A stretch of 25,371 bases of DNA from a virus: positions 1-25,371 of IMG/VR virus record IMGVR_UViG_3300042121_000051; one strand, written 5' to 3'. Below, piece by piece: positions 1 through 9,100 of this stretch (positions are counted from its first letter, which is position 1; every line of letters starts with the position of its first letter). The translations under genes and the position numbers were made by a program. The notes beneath the pieces were generated by a model, which saw nothing but the letters and a program-made list of their open reading frames with translations, searched no databases and was not told the DNA's origin.

Positions 1-2
1 CT

Positions 3-122
3 ACGCTCGATACTTCTGGTATTGTGCAGGCACTCGCTGAGTTGGCAGGAAAAGCACCGGTCAACTCGTCGGAGCGTGGCCCAAACCTCCTGCCTGACGC
101 AGACGAGGATTCTACTTACTGA
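3..122 (+). CDS. 3' end of an unidentified (probably virion) protein
   Basis: This is the C-terminal 39 residues of a protein whose start lies left of the window. The third forward frame is open from the window edge to a TGA at 120-122. The visible tail contains AGKAPVNSSERGPNLLPDAD and ends in DEDSTY, a polar, acidic terminus with no recognisable domain. The stop lies 15 bases before the start of the giant virion RNA polymerase gene, so the two are probably cotranscribed. In N4-type genomes the gene just upstream of the vRNAP encodes a virion protein, which makes a structural role likely by position only. The other two frames are a shadow or are closed early. Confidence 0.6.
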   Translation, partial: TLDTSGIVQALAELAGKAPVNSSERGPNLLPDADEDSTY

Positions 123-137
123 TAAGGGGATACAAAT

Positions 138-3100
138 ATGGCAAACGGCAACGAGAACAACGGTTTCGACCAACTGTTCCCTGCCGGCCTGCCTGCCGCA
201 CAGACAGGGGGCTTTCGCCCCCTTTTTGATACCGCTGCGAAAGCAGAACAGGTAGCGGCAGCTTCTGAAGACAAGAAGCAGTCTCTTATCGACAAGATGG
301 GTTACGACTACGACGACACCATTGGAATGGGCGTTAACCTCGCCGCTTCCCTTGCGTCCGGTGCCAGCCGCTTGGTTGGTAACCTCGCAACCCTTCCAGT
401 CGATTTGATCTCTGGTTTGGCCCAAGGCTCTGTACCTGAAGAACAGGTCCAGGCATTCAACCGTGTGCAAACTGGTCAAGCATCTGATGCTGACCGTGCA
501 TTGTTGAATCAAACTGCACCGTTTGAAGACGGTGTGCCGCAAACGTATCTGGAACGCCTGCAAGGCACCCAAGGTTTGCAAGAAGTCGGTCAGAACATCG
601 ACGATTTCTTCGATATCTCCAGCATCGTGGACACCACGGAGCGTGATCGCCTCAGTCGCGATATCCGGGAAGAAACTGCCGGTGGTGTTGCAGATCTGCG
701 CCGTGCCTCCGATGAATTCGAAGACGGCAAGTATCTCGACGCTGCGGTCACTGGTGTGACTGGTTTGGCTTCGACTGTGGGCAATGCGCTCGCAGCCGGT
801 GCATCCAATCCCCTGGCCACGACTGAGTACGTGGTAGAGAACATTCCACAACTGCTGGCTGCGGCCTACAGTGCCCCTTCTATGGTGGCCTCGAACGCCG
901 GTTACGGTTTCGACGCTTACCGTGAAGGTGTGCGCGAGTTCTTCGACAAGAACGAAGGCCAACTGCCAAACGCTGATCAGCGTGCGGAAATGGGTCTGTT
1001 CGCGGCATCTGCGGCACTGGCTGAGCAAGTCGGTGATGCAACCATGCTTCGTGGTTTCCGTAACGCCGGTACCGGTTCCGCCTCCAAGGCAATGGCCTCG
1101 GCTGCGGGTATCGGCGGTGCAATGACCCGTGAAGGTGTTACTGAAGGCTATCAGACCTACGCGGAAGCGCGGGCCAAGCTGGAAGACCCATCTTTGGAAG
1201 AGATCGTCGAAGGCGCCACTATTGGTGCGCTTGTCGGCGGTAATTTCCAAGGTGCTGTAGAACTGGCGAAAGCCGGTGCTCCAACAGAAGATGCTGGCAC
1301 ACGTGCTGCATCCGCTGAAGCTTTTACCGCTGCTGTTGAATCCGGTGATGTTTCGCCCCTGACCGATGCAGAATCCGCCACTTATAATCCGGTTCGTGCT
1401 GTTGAAGCACTGCACCAGATGAATCTGGCAGAAGGCGCTGATGTCGAGGCAAACCTCGCTCAAGTTGACCAAATTCAGCAAGATGTGACGGCTGATGTGT
1501 CGGCTCTGCAAGCCCGTCTGGAAAACACTTCCCCGGAAGCTGTGGCCCGGATCGGTTCGATCGTTTCTCAGCTTGAGGCCGCTGGTGCAGACCAAGCCCA
1601 AATCGCCGAGATGCGTGAGATCCATGAGGCTGTGTCGAGCTACACCCCAGAACAACGGAAAGCTGATGAGGCTCGCCTTGCTCAACTGGAAACCCAGTTG
1701 GGTGGCATTCATAAAGCAGCCGAGCGCATGCGCGTAGACGCCAGCCCTGAGCCGGCTGAAGTCGAAAGCATCGCTACTGAAGCACAGGCAGGTGATGTAC
1801 AGGCGGCTGACCGTCTGTTGACCCTGACCATGACCAACCCTGATTCCGTGGACACCCAGGTCGCTGATGCTCTTGCACAGAGTGAAGCCCTGTCTGAGCC
1901 GCAACGTATCGCCATGCGCCTTTTCAGCGAGGCTCAGGTGGCAACCAACGCCCTGAAAGGCCTTACTGGCGTACGTTCGGACATTGCCACTGGTGGCGAC
2001 GGTTTCAAAGGTATCTCGCAATATCGCAATGCAATCCGTATGGCCCTGGCCAATGGCAACGAAGGTGCAGCCCGCTCGCAAGTCGATGGCATCCGCGCAT
2101 TCGCAGCCAGCCGAGAGTCGAAACTGAACGCCATCACCGCTGCCTTCGAGCAAGTGAAGGGCACAGACAATTCGATCAATCTCGTGCGGAATCAGCAAGG
2201 TGAATGGGGTCCGACTGATCTGAAGGGCAAAGCCCTGAAGAAAGCCGGTGGTGTGGAAGTCTCGGCACGTTCTTTCAAGCTGCGCGACGGTGTGGCTGCG
2301 GAAGCTGACGTTTTGACCAAGACTGCTGCTGCATTCGAAGCTCTGGTAAATGCTGCTCCCACTCCTGTTTCGGCGCCGGTTGTGCAACCGACGGCTGAGG
2401 TACAGGGTGACGTTACCCCGGCAACTCCTGAAGCTGCGGCCACGCCTGCTGTTGAACCTGCATCGGTAGCTCCGGTAGCAGACGAAACACTTGCGTCCAC
2501 TGCACCTGACGAAGCTGCGATTACCCCAGAAGATGTCCCGAGCGTGACCGATAAGGCGCAGGCGAATGCCGGCCAACTCACCACAATCGGCGAGCGAACT
2601 GGTGCGGCGGTAACTGCCGACAACTACCGTTCTATCAATCTGGTTTCCGAGCTGTTTGAACAACAGGCCGGCAATGAGACTGATGCAAGCGTTCGCCCGC
2701 TGGTAGCTGTCAAAGACTTCGCTTCGGCCGTACAAGCCGGCGAAGTGCAGGCCAAGGACTTCATTGATCAAGAAGGTGACCTGACTGGCCCGCAAACCCA
2801 AGCCCTGAACGCTTTCTTTAACTTCGCGCAATACTCTGCGCAAGCGATCCGCGACCAGTTTAAGGTGACTGAAACTCGTGCCAAACGCCCGGACTTCTTC
2901 TATCGGGATATGGCGCAGTTCCTTCAGAACGCGGATGGGCAAATTGATGAGAACTTGGCGACTGCCGTCTCGTACGGCATGTTCTCCTGGGCCAACGAAA
3001 ACGCAACTCAACTGCGTAATTCTGACGAGGGTATCAACGCTATTCTGTTGAAAGAACTCGATTCTGAGATCTCGTCTGCTGCCTACAAAGAACTGTCGCT

Positions 3101-6100
3101 GATCGGTACGCGTGAAGCCGTGGTTGCCTCGCAACTCGGCGGACGTATCGTTCAAGCGATGGGTCTGCGACCAAACCAGCAAGGTACCAATGCCGAGCTG
3201 AGCAAGCTGGAAGCCTCTATCGGTGCCCGGGCTATCGCCGCCATGGTGAAGCTGAACATCGTTGAGCGTATCCAACTGCCAGACGTGAAACTTCAGGCAT
3301 TAATGAATTCTGGTGAGCAAGGCGACCCCCGCAAAAACCATGTCTTCGTCCGCGTAAAATCGGTTGAAGTGAATGGCAAGCGCGAGCCAGCTCCTATCGT
3401 CAAACGTATCCGTGAACGCAACGTCGGCTCGCAGTCGGTGGTTGCCAAACTGATGTCGGTTGAAGCGGCCGGTGTTGAACCGAGCTACACCCCGGTGAAG
3501 TTCGACCAGGCATTCGCCAAGCGCACTGGTCAAGCCGTCCCGAAAGGGCTGGCCGAGACACAGAATAAGGAAGGCGCCAAAGCTCACGTTGTTCGTCAGA
3601 ACATGTGGCATGTCTGGGGCCGACTGAGCAAGCAGGCGCTGTATGCAATGGGTGGTGTGGTGAGCACGTCCGATGCTCCGACTCACGTCGAGAATCTGGC
3701 TTCCCGCCAAGCGAAGAACGATGGGCTGATTCAGCAAGTCGAAAACTTCGACACCTTTATCAAGGCCATGGCTGCTGATTCGAGCACTGAAGGTCTGGAA
3801 CAGCCGCTGTACTTCGGCCGTTCGGTCTGGAAGCCTCAGCGTGTTGGTTTGACCGCCAACGTGGTGAATCCACAGACTTCGAAGATCCACCGTCACATGC
3901 TGGCCATGCAAGGTTGGAATGCGTCCGTCGAGCTGGCTGATGCTGCGTCGATGAACAACTTCAAGCTGCGTGTGCTGGAAGCGTTCGGCAAGAAGACTGA
4001 AGCGACCAATACCCCTGTTGTGCTGGCCGGTTACGACGCTGTCGTGTCGAATCCTGCAATTCAGGCGGGTATTGATGCGTTGGTCGACGTGCTGCGCGAT
4101 GTCGGCACTACCAACGAAGAAGCTATCGTTGCTGCGGTAAAAGCCGGTGGTGAGAACTTCCATTCGTTCGATGCACTGGTTGCCCTGGCTGAACAGCGTA
4201 TTGCTGAGCAGGACGGCAAGCCTTCGTTCGAAACGAGCATGATGGGTGAGGTTGACGGTGTCACCAACGGGCCAATGCTGTCCCTGCTGATGCTGGGCGC
4301 CAAAGGCTTCGAAACCATGAACCAAGGTGGGTTCTTCGAGCTGGAAAGCCCGTACTCGCAGTTCAATGACTTCCACGCGGTCGATGGCAACCTCGACCTG
4401 TATGAGTCGAACATTGCCGGTGCGTTGAACCGTCTGCAAGGCCGCAACGTCAACATGCTGCAAGCCATGCAGGTAATCACCGGCCAGTTGCAAACTGCCG
4501 AGGGTAACGTGACCTCCAAGGGTCGCAACATCATCAAGAAGCCTCTGACTGCACTGATGTTCGGGTCCAACCCGAAAACAGCGGTAGAAGGTATGGCTGA
4601 TGGTTTCGTTGAAGCGATTTACAGCCGTATCGAAGATGCTGCTGCGAACCGTGACAATGCGGCAATTACTGCACTGTTCTCCGCGGTCAATACCCTGATG
4701 CGTCTACCAAAGGCTGCACTGCCGGTAAACGCCGGCTACGAGCAGGCATTGGAAACCAAGCTGACCGAACAGCAGAAAACTGCGCTGAAGAAGTCGTTCT
4801 ATGAGCTGTTGGGTAAGCCAACTGAAGATGCCCTGGCGGATAACTACGCGACCTTCATTGCTCGCCGTAACGTGATCAACCAGACCGCACAACTGTCGTT
4901 TGACCTGTACAACGCGGTACGCGAAGGCGTCACCGAATTCGTTGAAGGTTCCAGCGCGGATGTGGCCCGCAACAATGCTGGTGAAGCGATTCGTACCCTG
5001 ACCAAAGAGCAATTGACCCAAGTCGATGCACTGATGGGTGATATGGCGCCGATCCTGCAAACTGCCATGTCTCAGGCGGCAGGTCAGCGTGAAGCGGGTA
5101 TGTACATGGCGAAGTCGCAGCGTAAGCTGGATTCCTCGCTGCCTTACGAACAAGAAGTCGCTTTCGGTGATCTGGTGAATACCATCGCACCGGACGGGCA
5201 ACTTCAAGGCATCGGTTCGTCGCGTGTGTCGTCTTCGCGTACTGAGGATATCGACCCGGGCGTAATGCCGTTCATTACCTCGATTCACTCTTCCGACTCC
5301 GCGATTGCCTCGGCAGTCTACGGTGAAATGGAAGCGCTCAACGTTCACGACGCCTTGGGTGTCGATCTGAACAATGTGGCGAAAGTGGGTCAAGAACTGA
5401 ACAAGGCTACCTTCGAAACCCTGCTGAACTATTCGTCGCCGACGGCCATGTCCAACATGTTGGATGAAGTGCTGGCTGGTGTCGCTAAAGCGATGCAGAA
5501 CCCGGATCTGGCCGCTCGCATCCAGCCAAAGTTGCGCGAGAAGATGATTCAGCGTGCTGAGAAGAAGCGCGGCGGTATTGCGCAGCAACTGACCGCTATC
5601 CGTGAAACTGCCCGTCAGGCAGACACCGATAAGCTGTCGATGATGGCTGAGCTGAAGGCAATCGGTCAGTACGCCACTGAAGGTGGTTCGTACGTGGTAA
5701 CCGACGCTGATCGCGAAGCTGCTGCCAAGAAACTGGCTGAGGTGGGCACTTCGTTCAATGAAGGCGCTGAATCTGTTGCTGAAATGCTGGACGTTGCTGC
5801 GGCTGTCGATTCTGCTGTGTATCAGCCGGGTCAACGCGCTGTGCTGGCCAACTCTTCGGTAACTACGCTGGCGCCGGCTACTTCCCTTAACACTCTGGCT
5901 TCGCTTGAGCAAACCAGTGCAGTTGAGCAGGTCATTGCTTCCATGGTTTCGGGTAACCGTACTCTGGGCGATGCTGTGCAGATTCTGCCTGAGCATCAAG
6001 CCGCCGAGGTGATCAACGCCGTAAACACTGCGTCTGAAGAGAAGCTGTCGGTATGGGGCCAGTTGGGTACCCCTGTGGTGCAATCTGACGTGAATCTGGT

Positions 6101-9100
6101 GGAACTGCTGTCGGGTAACAACCTGTCGGCGCACAACCTGATTGATTCGCTGGTTGCCTACAGCCAAGACCCGTTCCAGCGCACTGTGCTGCAAATGGCC
6201 AAGAAAGGTATCCCTGCTGGCGTGCGTGTGAACTACATCACCGCCGAGACTGGTCCTGAAGGTGCATTCGGTGAAGGTGTGGACAAATCCCGTGGTTGGT
6301 ACGCACAGCGTAACGGCACCGAGGCATTGTTCATCAAATCGCCTGAATTCGTTGAATCGGGTATCACTCCGGAGCTGTTGACCCACGAACTGGTACACGC
6401 TGCCCTGGCCAACTTGGTTGATCAGCATGATGGCGCCAATACGGTCGCCGGTCGTGCAGTGGCTGATCTGGAAAGCCTGCGGCAGATCGCTGACGAGTTC
6501 ATCGCCAACAACGGTGAGATGTCGGCACGCTTCCGCAATGCCGCCTCTAATGTGCATGAGTTGCTGGCCTGGGGCCTGACCAACAAGGCATTCCAGCGCG
6601 ATGTGCTGTCCCAAGTCCAAGTAGAGCAGCGTAACCGCAGCTTCCTCGACGGTCTGAAGACTTTCATCAGCAAGCTGACCACTCTGCTGTTCGGCGACAA
6701 TAAAGTGTCGGCAAACAACGGTATGGCCAACTTGGTAGCGAATGCTGCCGGTCTGTTTCAAGAAGCTGCCGCTGTACGCGATGCCCGTGCAACCAAGACG
6801 CACAAGTACGAAGATGCGGTCGATCACCTCAATGCCATGACGGCCGAGCAAGTGTTTGACGCACTGGCTTCGGTATCGGGTGTGCAAACGGATGTTCGCC
6901 ACGTTGAGTACCTGAAGAACCTGCTGGCTGAGACAGTTGACCCAGTCTATGGCCCTTACGGTGCATTTAAGGAGCAAGCGTCGGCAAACCGTGCGCTGAC
7001 TCCGCTGGATGTATTCCTGAAGGCTGTGAACACCGGCAAGCTGCCATTCAGTTCGGAAGCAACGGCCAATGCCTTTATCCTGTCGCAACAGGAAGCATTT
7101 GTACTGGAATCGGTCGAAGCCACCGTGGCCTTTGCCATGGAGCACAAAGACACGCTGTTCGTGCGCCAAGCGCTGGAAGATTTGTTCAAGGAAGCACGAG
7201 CGACCCTGAACAAAGATGGCCGCAACTTCCACAAGGGAATCTGGGCTACCGCAAGCCAGAATGAGAAGGATATCGCCAAAGCGAAATGGGACTTCGTGTT
7301 CCGTCCGCAAGCGGGCATCACCGGCAAGAATGCTTACCTATCGCGCTTTGCAGCGTTGGGTCTGGCCTCGGCTGAAGTACGCAACGTACTGGCGTTCTCT
7401 ACGGCGAATCTGGAAACCCCACTGAAGGAACTGCCGTGGGCCAGCCGCCTGACCGAGCTGTTCCGTCGTCTGATGCAACGCCTGTCCTCGTTGATGACCA
7501 AGGTCACCCCGGGCATGGCGGGCAATCAGGCACTGCGTACCCTGGTCGAAGACCTGGTGGATATCGAAGCCAAGCGTAAAGCACGCATGGGCCAAGACAA
7601 GCTGGGCTCGCTCGACCAGATCGAGACGGTGCTGACGGCAGCGGGTGAAACCGTGCGCGAGAAAGCGGATGCTTTCGGGCAGTCGAAATTCTTCCGCAAC
7701 TCCCGTATCCCGGGCGTTCCGTTTGTGGGTGCAGCGATCTCGACACTGGCTGGCGACCGTCTGGATGACGTGCTGGAGCACATCAACACCACCCGCGACC
7801 ATTACATGAAAAGCCGGCAGGGCTTGGCTACCGGTCTGCTCAGCGAGTGGCGTGGTGTCTACGACTCCCGTCGTCTGGCGGCTGAGCTGTTCAAAGGCGC
7901 CAAGGCCATCGAGCAAGAGCGTAAAGCGGTAATCGAGAACACGGCTCAGGCTGTGAACGAGGCTTTCGCCAACCAAGGGCAGGATCTGACCCAGGACCAG
8001 CGCGATGCACTGACCAAGGTGTTCTTGCGTACCAACGCTCAGGCCATCGCCGAGGTAAAAGGTGTGTCCGGGCTTCGCGATCTGATGGAAGATCCGGCGC
8101 AAATGGCTGCGTACCGCGCCGATCTGGAAGCTCAGGTCACGGCGATGTCGGGCAATGCCCGGTACATGATCAGCCAGACCAAGGACTTGGCGCACCACAA
8201 GGTGATTGGTGGTTCGACCTCGGCCAACCTGATGCTGTCGACCGGCAACATCGCGGCCATGTACGGCACCAAAAAAGCTGGGCAGGATGCTCATCTTATT
8301 GCTGGTTTGACGCCGTTGCTGGAGCAGTTGGTGGGTGTGTATGCACTGGCTTACTCCGGTGATGTCGACCTGAACAATGCGAAGCAAGTGCTGCGTACCG
8401 AGATGAACCGTCAAGACGGTGGCAACGGTGTCGAGTTCATGCTGAAGCTGCACACAGGTCTGCAAACCAAGGCGACCAAGGAGCTGTTCGCTGGTACCGA
8501 AGCGCTGCAACAGACCGGTTATGTGGCCGAGATCCATGACAACAAGATCGAAGTGTTGCTGGTCGATCAACGTGACGTGGAAGCTCACCAGCGCGCTGGG
8601 TACACCGTAGGCACCCGTCTGCAGATGGACCCGAACGTGAAGGCGCTGCAAGGCGGTTCGCGTGTCCTGATGACCCGTAGGGGCTCTGGCCAGAACGCCC
8701 TGTTGACCGGCGCCATGTCGTTCACCGGAATGAACGCCAAAGGGTCGAGCCCGGTCACTGAAGCGCTGAACATGATGCAGGGCACGCAGACCACGTCGGC
8801 TGCCGTACGCCAGCAGATTGCAGCGGCCAAAGCCGGGGCAATCGCTGACTTGTTCAACCGTGGTTCGAATTACGACCCGCGCAATGCCCAAGCAGGGCAC
8901 ATGGCCCCCACCCTGGCGCCTGACGGTCGCATAGCTGACTACCGTCACCTGATGGTCGAACACAATCGCGATGTCCTGTTGGACCGCGATAATTCGATGG
9001 ATCAGGTGATGGGAGTCATGGCCGGTCAGATTGCGGACAAGGTGTCGTCTGCTGCGCAGAACGCGGATGTGGTGCGGTCGATGTACGACCAGTACCGTGC

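Noticed and set aside
3300-4493. 397-codon minus-strand open frame
   Set aside because: Antisense shadow of the vRNAP polymerase domain; no independent support.
4704-7310. 868-codon open frame on the minus strand under the vRNAP gene
   Set aside because: It lies fully antisense to a gene with clear polymerase motifs, its protein is rich in His/Arg/Gln without a domain, and it has no ribosome site; it is a by-product of codon bias.
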